Below, piece after piece: positions 22,487-31,875 of a stretch of DNA of 64,000 nt (the stretch's first letter is position 1; the number at the start of each line of letters is the position of its first letter). The DNA comes from Saccopteryx bilineata (Eukaryota; Chordata; Mammalia; Chiroptera; Emballonuridae): assembly GCF_036850765.1 (NCBI RefSeq), contig NC_089498.1, positions 48,411,795 through 48,475,794 on the forward strand, in the 5' to 3' direction. A model generated the notes under the pieces. It was given only the letters and a program-made list of their open reading frames with translations, searched no databases and was not told the DNA's origin. The translations under genes and the position numbers were made by a program.

Positions 22487-23321
22487 CAGTGGTCCCCAAC
22501 CCCCGGCCGCAGACCGGTACTGGTCCGTGGGCCATTTGGTACCTGTCTGCAGAGAAAGAATAAATAACTTACATTATTTCCATTTTATTTATATGTAAGT
22601 CTGAGCAATTTTTTATTTTTAAAAAATGACCAGATTCCCTCTGTTACATCTAAGAGTCACTCTTGACGCTTGTCTCGTAAGTTCGACAATTATACAGTCA
22701 TTCCTATTCAGTGCAGTTTGATGTGGGCTCATGCACAGATTTTTTAGGGCTCCTTAGGTAGCTATCCCGTATAGCCTCTACAGACTCGTCACTGACTGAT
22801 GGCCTACCAGAACGGGGTTTCTCCACCAAACTGCCGGTTTCCTTCAACTGCTTATCCCACCGAGTAATGCTATTTCTATGTGGTGGCACTTTGTTATAAA
22901 TGCGCCGATATTCACATTGCACTTTGGTCACAGATTCGAATTTAGTGAGCCACAGAACACACTGAACTTTCCTCTGTACCATCCACATCTCGACTGGCAT
23001 GGCCGTGGGCTGCTCCACTGTATACACGGTGTTACATCATCATCATCTGCACATGTGCACACGCTGCCACATCATCCTACAGAAACTGGGAGGGTTTTCC
23101 TTTTATTTGGTGCAGATTTCACATTTCTATCGTCTTTTGTTGCTTTCCTGTGACTGGCCAAAAGTGCACCATGACTTTATGGACACATTATTTAAAAATA
23201 CCACAGTTTTTACGCCGGTCGCATAATTTTATTTTGTGCATTTATCTGTCCTACCCTAAAGGCCGGTCTGTGAAAATATTTTCTGACATTAAACCAGTCT
23301 GTGGCCCCAAAAAAAGTTGGG
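22487..23321. mobile_element. hAT element, about 835 bp, carrying a foreign-looking reading frame
   Basis: The left end is CAGTGGTCCCCAACCCCCGG, followed by GCAGACCGGTACTGGTCCGTGG. The right end read inward is CCCAACTTTTTTTGGGGCCACAGACTGG, an imperfect inverse of the left. The left flank CTATAGAC (22,479-22,486) is the expected 8-bp TSD. On the right only ATAGAC remains because about 10 bp (the last element bases and CT) are deleted. No hAT transposase (dimerisation domain, DDE) is visible, so it is non-autonomous. A second copy of the same hAT-end/flank junction occurs inverted at 24,272-24,433. It encloses the helix-turn-helix frame at 22,704-23,027. Confidence 0.75.
22704..23027 (-). pseudogene. 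DUF4817/mariner-type helix-turn-helix protein fragment, 107 codons
   Basis: Residues ~15-80 read QRKVQCVLWLTKFESVTKVQ, RRIYNKVPPHRNSITRWDKQ, LKETGSLVEKPRSGRPSVSD, then ESVEAIRDSYLRSPKKSV. This is the pattern of DUF4817 (a HTH DNA-binding domain): a Q-x-V-x-W/F-helix, [YF]GKxPPxRxxIxRWxxxL, TGS, SGRPxxS and I/V...SPKKS. That domain is known mainly from arthropod mariner/Tc1-related proteins. Here it stops after the HTH and no DDE catalytic domain follows. It lies wholly inside the hAT on its minus strand, so it was carried as cargo or captured. Expression is unknown; the upstream ATG may not be the original start. Not an RNase H or hAT protein. Confidence 0.6.
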
Positions 23322-23461
23322 ATAGACAATGCACTTTTTTTTTGTCGAAGCATGAATTTTTACCTTGTCTGAGACAGAGCCTTTGTCTTGGGGCAATTTG
23401 CCAATCTGTGAAACGTGACTGACGAGCAAACTTGATCGTAAGTGAAATGCAGAAGGAAATG
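23312..23461. repeat. inverted duplicate, source-side copy
   Basis: From the hAT right end through its 3' flank (ATAGACAATGCAC, GTCGAAGCATGAATTTTTACC, TTGGGGCAATTTGCC, GATCGTAAGTGAAATGC) this segment reappears in reverse complement at 24,272-24,433 with about five mismatches in the 97 bases I compared. Confidence 0.85.
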
Positions 23462-24168
23462 AGAACACTGCCCTATCTGCATATTTTTCCTGCTAGAACT
23501 TTTGACCAGAGTCTCATCCACTTAAATCACTATCAAATATATTGGATTACAACACACAGTGTCTTTTACACTGCAACACAGTGCAAGCACACACATACAA
23601 ACACTTAAAACAAAAGTTTTACTAAAACAGATCTTATCTTTTATATTTTCTGTTCCAGTCCATTTATTTTAAAAAATGTTGTTTATGACTCATTAAATTA
23701 GTGTGAAGACTCACTAACAAAGTGATTTTTATCTTTGGCTTCACATTATAGTCATCCAAAGAGCTTTCCAAAATATTGATCCCTAGGTGGCACTCACAAG
23801 GATTCTGATATAAATGCTCTGGCTTATGGCCTGGGCACCTGCATTATCACAGTTCCTTAAGGTGATTTGATGTATAGCTTAGGATGAGAACTATTTCCCT
23901 ACATAGAGGCATAACTTGCTAGCTCTTTTCTCTGTATTTCTGGCCTGTGTTTAATGGCTAACCAGAGGACTAGCAATAAGTGGTCTGTGGTCATCAAGTA
24001 AATACATCCTTGTCTAAAGGATGAAATAATCATTTTGTCTTAACTAGGCCAAAGGAAACCTGTTCTTTAATTAGGCCATATAGAATAATTCTAGTTATAA
24101 GAAATTTTGGTATCTAACTGCCTGAGGTGACCAAAATAAAACTACTCATTTTCTTCAGAATTGAAAAA
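23462..24168. repeat. unique DNA containing a MER5-like hAT remnant
   Basis: At about 23,745-23,915 the words AGAGCTTTCCAAAATATTGATCCC, GATTCTGATATAAATGCTCTGG and CTTAGGATGAGAACTA follow the MER5A layout (AACTTGTTAGAAATGC..., GATTCTGATGCAC, GTTTGAGAACCACTG). The remainder is unassigned. Confidence 0.4.
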
Positions 24169-24179
24169 TTAATCATTCT

Positions 24180-24217
<38 letters not shown>
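24180..24217 (+). repeat. (TG)n microsatellite
   Basis: About 17 TG units at the tail end of the SINE C copy. Confidence 0.9.
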
Positions 24218-24271
24218 CAGAGACAGAGAGAGGGACAGACAGGGACAGACTGACAGGAAGGGAGAGAGATG

Positions 24272-24433
24272 CATTTCCTTTTGCATTTCACTTACGATCA
24301 AGTTTGTTCATCAGTCACATTTCACAGATTGGCAAATTGCCCCAAGACAAAGGGTCTGTCTCAGACAAGGTAAAAATTCATGCTTCGACAGAAAAAAGTG
24401 CATTGTCTATAGCAGTGGTCCCTAACCTTTTTT
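24272..24433. repeat. inverted duplicate of hAT end plus flank, inserted in a SINE
   Basis: Reverse complement of 23,312-23,461. It keeps an intact hAT end (read as CAGTGGTCCCTAACC at 24,413 onward) and a complete CTATAGAC junction, which the source-side copy has lost. It replaces about 20 bp of the SINE C between GAGAGAGATG and TTGTGGC. Confidence 0.8.
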
Positions 24434-24640
24434 GTTGTGGCGCCTTAGTTGTTCATTGATTGTTTTCTCATATATGCCTTAACCAGGGGGCTCTAGCAGA
24501 GCCAGTGACTCCTTGCTCAAGCCAGCAATTTTGGGCTCAACCCAGCAACCATGAGGTCATGTCTATGATCTTACGCTCAAGCCAATGATGCTGCACTCAA
24601 GCTGGTGAGCCTGCACTCAAGCCGTTGACCTCAGGGTTTT

Positions 24641-25017
24641 TTGTTTTTTTTTTGTATTTTTCTGAAGTTGGAAACGAGGAGGCAGTCAGACAGACTCCTG
24701 CATGCGCCTGAATGGGCTCCACCTGGCACACCCACCAGGGGGCGATGCTCTGCCCCTCTGGGGCGTTGCTCTGTTGCAACCAGAGCCATTCTAGCGCCTG
24801 AGGCAGAGGCCACAGAGCCATCCTCAGTGCCCGGGCCAACTTTGCTCCAATGAAGCCTTGGCTGCGGGAGGGGAAGAGAGAGACAGAGAGGAAGGAGACG
24901 GGGAGGGGTGGAGAAGCAGATGGGCGCTTCTCCTGTGTGCCCTGGCTGGGAATCAAACCCAGGACTCTTGCACGCCAGGCCGATGCTCTACCACTGAGCA
25001 AACTGGCCAGGACCTCA
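24641..25017 (-). mobile_element. SINE family A (Rhin-1-like) inside SINE C
   Basis: Full-length copy with head at 24,945-25,015 (GGCTCAGTGGTAGAGC region on the minus strand) and A-tail at 24,641-24,660. The TSD ACCTCAGGGTTTT is present at 24,628-24,640 and 25,018-25,030 and comes from the host SINE C. Confidence 0.9.
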
Positions 25018-25101
25018 CCTCAGGGTTTTGAACTTGGGTCCTCCGCATCTCAGTCTGACACTCTATCCACTGCACCACCACCTGATCAGGTTAATCACTC
25101 T

Positions 25102-25580
25102 TCTCAAGCCAACCTTCTAATACCTTTAACTTCTGTGATCCATGAATACTGAAAGTTTGCTCTATTTGCCTTCCTAAATTTCCTGAGTCTATGACATGAT
25201 TAGGATTCTCAAATTTGCTTCAATATTCAGAATATATTCTTGAACCTTCTAGCTACTAATTTGTGACTTTAATCTTGATCCTAGCCTCCCCATGTGTCAG
25301 TCTTTTCATCATTAAAATTATTTTACTAATTTCTGCCTCATTGTTCTTACAGTATTGTTGTGGATAAGACTTCTAAATTATAACAAGACATAAAACTGGT
25401 GACAGGAAACCCCACCTTCTCAGAGCTCTCTAGTTTAATTTCACGCATCTAGGTGGGGCATCTTGATGGAACACTGACTGTGATTCAGCCACTATTTTAG
25501 GAACTAGATTATAAAGATCAATAGGTCACAACATTTGCTTCCTAGTTGTTCTCAGATAGAACAATGGATAGAAAAATGTT
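25102..25580. other. unique sequence
   Basis: No gene or recognised repeat. Confidence 0.4.
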
Positions 25581-25582
25581 GG

Positions 25583-25790
25583 TGCCTGACCTGTGGTGGC
25601 ACAGTGGATGAAGCACTGACCTGGAATGCTGAGGTCACTGGTTTGAAACCCTGGGCTTGCTGGGTCAAGGCCCACACAAGAAGCAACTACTATAAGATGA
25701 TGCTTCCTGCTCCTCTTCCCATCCCCTTTCTCTCTCTCTTTCTCTTCTCTCTAAAATCAGTAAATAAAATATTTCAAAAAGAAAAGGAAA
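25583..25790 (+). mobile_element. SINE family B
   Basis: GCCTGACCTGTGGTGGCACAG, GGATGAAGCACTGACC, GTTTGAAACCC, then a (TC)-rich part and a GAAAA-rich tail at 25,785-25,805. Confidence 0.8.
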
Positions 25791-25805
25791 GAAAAGAAAA
25801 GAAAA

Positions 25806-26619
25806 GGCAATACACAATGGTAACTGCTAGACTAGAGTCTTGTTACTGATGCAATGGAGCTGAGAGAACATGACCTGTGTTTTCTTGGCAGTATTACTGA
25901 CCAGGGAAGCCCAAGTAGACGCCATCAAGACTGACTTGACCTCACTGACCACACATAGTAATCTGAGTGCGGAAACTGAGCTGCAGGAACAATCCCTGGG
26001 ATTTTTTCCTCTCTGTTACCGTTTTTCCTATTTTCTGTCTCTGGTGAGGATTTTTCTTCAACCATTACGTTTTCCTATGAGAACCACATTTCATTTCCAA
26101 ACCATTATCTAATCTTTAATCTTAGTTACTTTAAATGAACTAGAAATGTCTTTTCTGGCAGAGATAATAACTTCTTAAACTAGGGGAATAAGGTGAGTGA
26201 TCAAATGCCATCTGCCCCTCTTAAGGCCATTGTCGTTCAGGATGTTATCTTTTGATTTTCAACCCCCTCTGCAAATGGAGTTTGATCAAGCCAGCTCTGC
26301 TTCCACATAATCAGACATGATTGGATTGAGTATGGCAGACCAAATGATGATAAAAGTCGTCTAGACAGGACTTTTAAACACTTCAGTTATTGCATAAACA
26401 ATTTTTATTTCTCTACACAATTTAGTTTATTTCTCCTCTGAGTATCTGTTTTAGGCTTGAGGTAGGTTTTAGAAAACTTGTCTTTCACCTACTGACTTGA
26501 GATTGAGGTCCCTGCATTGTCATTTGACCAGAGCTCAGATATAACTAAGTACATACTACCTTCTAAGTAACAGAGATTGAATTACAGCTAAGGACTAAGG
26601 ACAATAAAAAGGCAACATG
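25806..26619. other. unique sequence
   Basis: No gene or recognised repeat; an 80-codon frame at 25,870-26,112 has no known domain. Confidence 0.4.
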
Positions 26620-26653
26620 GCACTTGATCTTAGCTAAAAGGCTGAGAAATGAT
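26620..26653 (-). pseudogene. RNU2 (fragment): U2 snRNA 5'-end fragment
   Basis: The minus strand reads ATCATTTCTCAGCCTTTTAG then CTAAGATCAAGTG. The first ~33 nt of U2 snRNA (ATCGCTTCTCGGCCTTTTGG then CTAAGATCAAGTG) match with four or five changes, mostly CpG or G-to-A transitions. The rest of U2 (branch-site-pairing GTAGTA, Sm site) is absent, so it is a truncated retro-copy and not a functional splicing RNA. Confidence 0.65.
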
Positions 26654-26794
26654 AAAAAATACTCATGTATATGCATATATTATAAGTTTCACTGTTATAA
26701 GGAATATGTAACACACAATTTACAAATAACAAATTAAACAACATTCTGTATAATTTAACCAACAGATTCTCAAAGAATGCTTTCACTGATTTTT

Positions 26795-27150
26795 TTTTTT
26801 AGTGAGTGAGAGAGAGAGAGAGAGGTAGAGAGAGAGAAAGACAGACAGGAAGGAAGGAAGAGAGATGAGAAGTATCAATTCTTTGTTGCAGCTCCTTAGT
26901 TGTTCATTGACTGCTTTCTTATACATGCTTTGACCGAGAGGCTCTGGCAGAACAAGTGACCCCTGCTCAAGCCAGCGGCCTTGGGCTTCAAATCAGCGAC
27001 CTTTGGGCTCAAGTCAGTGACCATGGTTGGCTTATAAACCGCACTCAAGCTGGTGAGCCCATGCTCAAGCCAGCAATCTCAGGGTTTCGAACCTGGGTCT
27101 TCCTCATCCCAGGCAGAGGTTCTATCCACTCCGTCACTGCCTGGTCAAGC
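26795..27150 (-). mobile_element. SINE family C, full length
   Basis: Head at 27,110-27,150 (GACCAGGCAGTGACGGAGTGGATAGAACC on the minus strand), CTTGAGC-rich body, CTTCTCATCTCTCTTCC, (GA)n/(TC)n tract and A-tail. The TSD ATGCTTTCACTGATTTT lies at 26,777-26,794 and 27,151-27,167. Confidence 0.9.
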
Positions 27151-27451
27151 ATGCTTTCACTGATTTTGATTGAATTCTTGTATCTATAGTCAATCTGTCA
27201 TTACAATTGACAAAGAATTACAGTTCTCATAGGAATGCTTATTGATATTTTTATATGCATTAATGAAGAAGATGGAAGTGAAACAACAAAGATATATTGA
27301 AATTTTATTTGTTGATCAATTATATGAGCAACTTTCTTGCTGAATTGGAAAATAGTTTTTGAACACTAGAAAAATAATCCTCAATATTGTTATTATTCAT
27401 AATACAGAAGTTATAATACAATTTTAAATTTAATCTGTGTTGTTAAAATTT

Positions 27452-27466
27452 CTCCATTGCTTTCTT
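27452..27466. repeat. target-site duplication of L1 #1, left copy
   Basis: CTCCATTGCTTTCTT, identical to 35,298-35,312. The CTTTCTT|T edge fits an L1 endonuclease TT/AAAA-type nick. Confidence 0.95.
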
Positions 27467-27489
27467 TTTTTTTTTTTTTTTTTTATAAT

Positions 27490-27495
27490 TTTATT
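27490..27495 (-). terminator. L1 #1 polyadenylation signal AATAAA
   Basis: AATAAA on the minus strand just before the poly-A tail; earlier, at 27,640-27,690, the 3' UTR carries a strongly G-rich run on the sense strand. Confidence 0.6.
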
Positions 27496-27639
27496 TTTTT
27501 AATGGGGTGACATCAATAAATCAGGATACATATATTCAAAGATAACAAGTCCAGGTTATCTTGTCGTTCAATTATGTTGCATACCCACCACCCAAAGTCA
27601 GATTGTCCTCTGTCACCTTCTATCTTGTTTTCTTTGTGC

Positions 27640-27690
27640 CCCTCCCACCCCCTATCCCTCTCCCATTCCCCCCTCCCCCCCGTAACCACC
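27640..27690 (-). other. G-rich 3'-UTR tract of L1 #1
   Basis: On the sense (minus) strand several G-runs of three or more are closely spaced (plus strand: CCCCTCCCACCCCC, CCCCCCTCCCCCCC). Such tracts can form G-quadruplexes and are a conserved L1 3'-UTR feature. Confidence 0.7.
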
Positions 27691-27721
27691 ACACTCTTAT
27701 CAATGTCTCTTAGTTTCACTA

Positions 27722-30700
27722 TTATGTCCCACCTACGTATGGAATAATACAGTTCCTGTTTTTTTCTGATTTACTTATTTCGCTTCGTATCATGTTATCA
27801 AGATCCCACCATTTTGCTGTAAATGTTCCGATGTCATCATTTCTTATGGCTGAGTAGTATTCCATAGTGTATATGTGCCACATCTTCTTTATCCAGTCAT
27901 CTATTGATGGGCTTTTTGGTTGTTTCCATGTCCTGGCCACTGTGAACAATGTTGCAATAAACATGGGGCTGCATGTGTCTTTACGTATCAATGTTTCTGA
28001 GTTTTGGGGATATATACCCAGTAGAGGGATTGCTGGGTCATAAGGTAGTTCTATTTTCAGTTTTTTGAGGAACCACCATACTTTCTTCCATAATGGTTGT
28101 ACTACTTTACTTTCCCACCAACAGTGTATGAGGGTTCCTTTTTCTCCACAGCCTCTCCAACATTTGCTATTACCTGACTTGCTAATAACAGCTAATCGAA
28201 CAGGTGTGAGGTGGTATCTCATTGCCGTTTTGATTTGCATTTCTCTAATAGCTAAAGAAGATGAGCATCTTTTCATATATCTGTTGGCCATTTGTATTTC
28301 TTCCTGGGAGAAGTGTCTATTCATATCCTCTTCCCATTTTTGTATTGGATTGTTTGTTTGTTTGTTGTTGAGTTTTATGAGTTCTTTGTATATTTTGGAT
28401 ATTAGGCCCTTATCTGAGCTGTTGTTTGAAAATATCATTTCCCATTTAGTTGGCTTTCTGTTTATTTTGTTATCAGTTTCCCTTGCTGAGCAAAAACTTC
28501 TTAGTCTGATGTAGTCCCATTCATTAATTTTTGCCTTCACTTCTCTTGCCATTGGAGTCAAATTCATAAAATGCTCTTTAAAACCCAGGTCCATGAGTTG
28601 AGTACCTATGTCTTCTTCTATGTTCTTAATTGTTTCAGGTCTTATGTTTAGATCTTTGATCCATTTTGAGTTAATTTTTGTACAGGGGGAGAGACTGTAG
28701 TCCAGTTTCATTCTTTTGCATGTGGCTTTCCAGTTTTCCCAGCACCATTTATTGAAGAGGCTTTCTTTTCTCCATTGTGTGTTGTTGGCCCCTTTATCAA
28801 AAATTATTTGACTATATATATGTGGTTTTATTTCTGGACTTTCTATTCTGTTCCATTGGTCTGAGTGTCTATTTTTCTGCCAATACCATGCTGTTTTGAT
28901 TGTCGTGGCCCTATAATAGAGTTTGAAGTCAGGTATTGTTATGCCCCCAGCTTCATTCTTTTTCTTTAGGATTGCTTTGGCTATTCGGGGTTTTTTATAG
29001 TTCCATATAAATCTGATAATTTTTTGCTCTATTTCTTTAAAAAATGTCATTGGAATTTTGATGGGAATTGCATTAAATTTGTATATTGCTTTGGGTAATA
29101 TAGCCATCTTGATTATATTTATTCTTCCTAGCCAAGAACAAGGTATATTCTTCCATCTCATTATATCTTTTTCGATTTCCCTTAACAATGGTTTATAGTT
29201 TTCATTATATAAGTCCTTTACATTCTTTGTTATGTTTATTCCTAAGTATTTTTTTGTTGTTGTTGCAATCGTGAAGGGGATTATTCTTTTGAGTTCCTTC
29301 TCAGTTGTTTCATTGTTGGCATATAGAAAGGCTATTGACTTCTGTATGTTAATTTTGTATCCTGCGACCTTACTGTATTGGCTTATTGTTTCTAGTAGTC
29401 TTTTTGTGGATTCTTTGGGGTTTTCGATGTATAGGATCATATCATCTGCAAAAAGTGATACCTTTACTTCTTCTTTTCCGATATGGATGCCTTTTATTTC
29501 TTTGTCTTGTCTGATTGCTCTGGCTAGAACCTCTAGTACCACATTAAATAAGAGTGGAGAGAGTGGAAAACCCTGTCTTGTTCCTGATTTAAGGGGGAAA
29601 GCCTTCAGTTTAGTGCCATTTAATATGATGTTAGCTGATGGTTTATCATATATGGCCTTTATCATGTTGAGATATTTTCCTTCTATACCCATTTTGTTGA
29701 GAGTCTTAAACATAAAATTGTGTTGTATTTTATCGAAAGCCTTTTCTGCGTCTATTGATAAGATCATGTGGTTTTTGTTCTTTGTTTTGTTGATATGGTG
29801 TATTACGTTAACCGTTTTACGTATGTTGAACCATCCTTGAGATTCTGGGATGAATCCCACTTGATCATGATGTATTATTTTTTTAATACGTTGTTGTATT
29901 CGATTTGCTAGTATTTTGTTTAGTATTTTAGCATCTGTATTCATTAGAGATATTGGTCTGTAGTTTTCTTTTTTTGTGCCATCCTTGCCTGGTTTTGGTA
30001 TGAGGGTTATGTTGGCCTCATAAAATGTGTTTGGAAGTATTGCTTCTTCTTCAATTTTTTGGAAGACTTTGAGTAGAATAGGAACCAAGTCTTCTTTGAA
30101 TGTTTGATAAAATTCGCTGGTATAGCCGTCAGGGCCTGGACTTTTATTTTTGGGGAGGTTTTTAATGGTTTTTTCTATTTCTTCTCTACTGATAGGTCTG
30201 TTTAGGCTTTCTGCTTCTTCTTGACTCAGTCTAGGAAGGTTGCATTGTTCTAGGAATTTATCCATTTCTTCTAGGTTGTTGAATTTAGTGGCATAAAGTT
30301 TTTCATAGTATTCTACAATAATTCTTTGTATATCTACAGTGTCCGTGCTGATTTCTCCTCTTTCATTTTGGATTTTGTTTATATGAGTTCTTTCTCTTTT
30401 TTCCTTGGTAAGTCTTGCCAAGGGTTTGTCAATTTTGTTGATCTTTTCAAAGAACCAGCTCCTTGTTCTATTAATTTTTTCTATAGTTTTTCTGTTCTCT
30501 AATTCATTTATTTCTGCTCTGATTTTTATTATCTCCTTTCTTCGGCTGGTTTTGGGTTGTCTTTGTTCTTCTTTTTCTAGTTCCTTAAGGTGGGAAGTTA
30601 AGTGGTTCACTTGGGCTCTCTCTTGTTTGTTCATATATGCCTGAAGCGATATGAACTTCCCTCTTATCACTGCTTTTGCTGCATCCCATAGATTCTGATA

Positions 30701-31549
30701 TGTCGTATTGTCATTTTCATTAGTCTGTATATATCTTTTGATCTCTGCACTTATTTCTTCTTTGACCCATTCATTTTTTAAAAGTATGTTGTTTAGTTTC
30801 CACATTTTTGTGGGATTTTTTTCCTCTTTTTTGCAGTTGAATTCTAGTTTCAAGGCTTTATGATCAGAAAATATGCTTGGTACAACTTCAATTTTTCTGA
30901 ATTTGCTGATATTGTTTTTGTGGCCCAACATATGGTCAATTCTTGAGAATGATCCATGTACACTAGAGAAAAATGTATACTCAGTCACTTTGGGATGAAA
31001 TGTCCTGTAGATGTCTATCATATCCAGGTGCTCTAGTGTTTTGTTTAAGGCCACTATGTCTTTGTTGATTCTCTGTTTGGATGACCGATCTAGAGCCGTC
31101 AGCGGTGTATTGAGGTCTCCAAGTATGATTGTATTTTTGTCAGTTTTTGTTTTAAGATCAATAAGTAGCTGTCTTATATATTTTGGTGCTCCTTGGTTTG
31201 GTGCATATATATTAAGAATTGTTATGTCTTCTTGATTCAGTGTCCCCTTAGCCATTATGAAATGGCCATTTTTGTCTCTAAGTACTTTTCCTGTCTTGTA
31301 GTCAGCATTATCTGATATGAGTATTGCTACACCTGCTTTTTTTTGGATGTTATTTGCTTGGAGTATTGTTTTCCAGCCTTTCACTTTGAATTTGTTTTTA
31401 TCCTTGTTACTTAGATGAGTTTCCTGTAGGCAGCATACAGTTGGATTTTCTTTTTTAATCCATTCTGCTACTCTGTGCCTTTTTATTGGTGAGTTTAATC
31501 CATTTACATTTAGTGTAATTATTGATACTTGTGAGTTCCCTATTGCCAT
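27722..31549 (-). CDS. ORF2: L1 ORF2p: endonuclease and reverse transcriptase, intact
   Basis: A 1275-aa uninterrupted frame, the same length as human ORF2p. It nicks target DNA and reverse-transcribes L1 RNA at the nick. N-terminal apurinic-type endonuclease: N14 in TLNVNGL, E43 in LQETH, GDLNTPL near 145, RIDHMLGHK near 205, and [10 protein letters not shown] near 230 supply the catalytic N, E, D/N and H residues. Reverse transcriptase: [57 protein letters not shown], and FADDMILYI with its two aspartates. C-terminal cysteine motif: [16 protein letters not shown]. The start MAIGNSQ fits MAVGNPQ in the second L1. The ATG lies inside the end of the inter-ORF frame (overlap about 10 nt), so reinitiation is plausible. 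No missing key residue is seen. Confidence 0.97.
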   Translation of the reverse strand: MAIGNSQVSIITLNVNGLNSPIKRHRVAEWIKKENPTVCCLQETHLSNKDKNKFKVKGWKTILQANNIQKKAGVAILISDNADYKTGKVLRDKNGHFIMAKGTLNQEDITILNIYAPNQGAPKYIRQLLIDLKTKTDKNTIILGDLNTPLTALDRSSKQRINKDIVALNKTLEHLDMIDIYRTFHPKVTEYTFFSSVHGSFSRIDHMLGHKNNISKFRKIEVVPSIFSDHKALKLEFNCKKEEKNPTKMWKLNNILLKNEWVKEEISAEIKRYIQTNENDNTTYQNLWDAAKAVIRGKFISLQAYMNKQERAQVNHLTSHLKELEKEEQRQPKTSRRKEIIKIRAEINELENRKTIEKINRTRSWFFEKINKIDKPLARLTKEKRERTHINKIQNERGEISTDTVDIQRIIVEYYEKLYATKFNNLEEMDKFLEQCNLPRLSQEEAESLNRPISREEIEKTIKNLPKNKSPGPDGYTSEFYQTFKEDLVPILLKVFQKIEEEAILPNTFYEANITLIPKPGKDGTKKENYRPISLMNTDAKILNKILANRIQQRIKKIIHHDQVGFIPESQGWFNIRKTVNVIHHINKTKNKNHMILSIDAEKAFDKIQHNFMFKTLNKMGIEGKYLNMIKAIYDKPSANIILNGTKLKAFPLKSGTRQGFPLSPLLFNVVLEVLARAIRQDKEIKGIHIGKEEVKVSLFADDMILYIENPKESTKRLLETISQYSKVAGYKINIQKSIAFLYANNETTEKELKRIIPFTIATTTKKYLGINITKNVKDLYNENYKPLLREIEKDIMRWKNIPCSWLGRINIIKMAILPKAIYKFNAIPIKIPMTFFKEIEQKIIRFIWNYKKPRIAKAILKKKNEAGGITIPDFKLYYRATTIKTAWYWQKNRHSDQWNRIESPEIKPHIYSQIIFDKGANNTQWRKESLFNKWCWENWKATCKRMKLDYSLSPCTKINSKWIKDLNIRPETIKNIEEDIGTQLMDLGFKEHFMNLTPMAREVKAKINEWDYIRLRSFCSARETDNKINRKPTKWEMIFSNNSSDKGLISKIYKELIKLNNKQTNNPIQKWEEDMNRHFSQEEIQMANRYMKRCSSSLAIREMQIKTAMRYHLTPVRLAVISKSGNSKCWRGCGEKGTLIHCWWESKVVQPLWKKVWWFLKKLKIELPYDPAIPLLGIYPQNSETLIRKDTCSPMFIATLFTVARTWKQPKSPSIDDWIKKMWHIYTMEYYSAIRNDDIGTFTAKWWDLDNMIRSEISKSEKNRNCIIPYVGGT

Positions 31550-31779
31550 TTTATATCTTGCTTTCTGTTAGTTTTGTGTCTTGTTTGATCCTTCTCTTTC
31601 GTTTTTCTATCTTTTGTTTTTATTTGGTTGTATTCCATACATCTTTCCTCTGTTGCTATCTTTTTTATCTCATGTGCTTCTGTGGTGGTTTTTTCAATGG
31701 TGGTTACATTTGAGTAATGAAAAGGGTCCCTACCCTGTTCATTGTAGCGAACTATTTTGTGAGTACTTTTGCACTCCAT
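31540..31779 (-). CDS. inter-ORF frame of L1 #1, 79 codons, possible small ORF
   Basis: An open frame between ORF1 and ORF2, starting MECKSTHKI and ending NRKQDIKWQ. It is lysine-, threonine- and glutamate-rich with no hydrophobic segment or known domain. Its last codons TGG CAA TAG contain the ORF2 start ATG in another frame. L1 #2 has a matching frame at 43,294-43,536 with no internal gap or stop; I count about 52 of 79 identical residues. That is clearly lower than the ORF2 similarity, so protein-level constraint is not shown. It may serve translation coupling, or be open by chance in A-rich sequence. Confidence 0.35.
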   Translation of the reverse strand: MECKSTHKIVRYNEQGRDPFHYSNVTTIEKTTTEAHEIKKIATEERCMEYNQIKTKDRKTKEKDQTRHKTNRKQDIKWQ

Positions 31780-31875
31780 CGTCCTTTGCTACTGTTAATC
31801 TCCGTCTTCTCCCCCTCTTTCTTTTTGTTGCTGTCACAGTTTAAATTTGGTTTTATTGTGTTCTTCTTGGAGCTT

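Larger units (their letters stand above)
24180..25090 (-). mobile_element. SINE family C with two nested insertions
   Basis: SINE C pieces are at 24,180-24,271 (tail with a (TG)n run, CTGTC words), 24,434-24,640 (body with CTTGAGC words and AATGAACAACTAAGG) and 25,018-25,090 (tRNA-like head, GTGGATAGAGTGTCAGACTG). The outer TSD is TTAATCATTCT (24,169-24,179) and TTAATCACTCT (25,091-25,101). The gaps hold an inverted hAT-flank copy (24,272-24,433) and a SINE A (24,641-25,017). Confidence 0.85.

Noticed and set aside
24127..24459. Frames with poly-CV and similar
   Set aside because: Products of (TG)n microsatellites; also at 54,134, 54,169 and 57,819.
28065..31235. Plus-strand open frames of 74-202 codons
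   Set aside because: They are antisense shadows of the intact L1 ORF2 on the minus strand.
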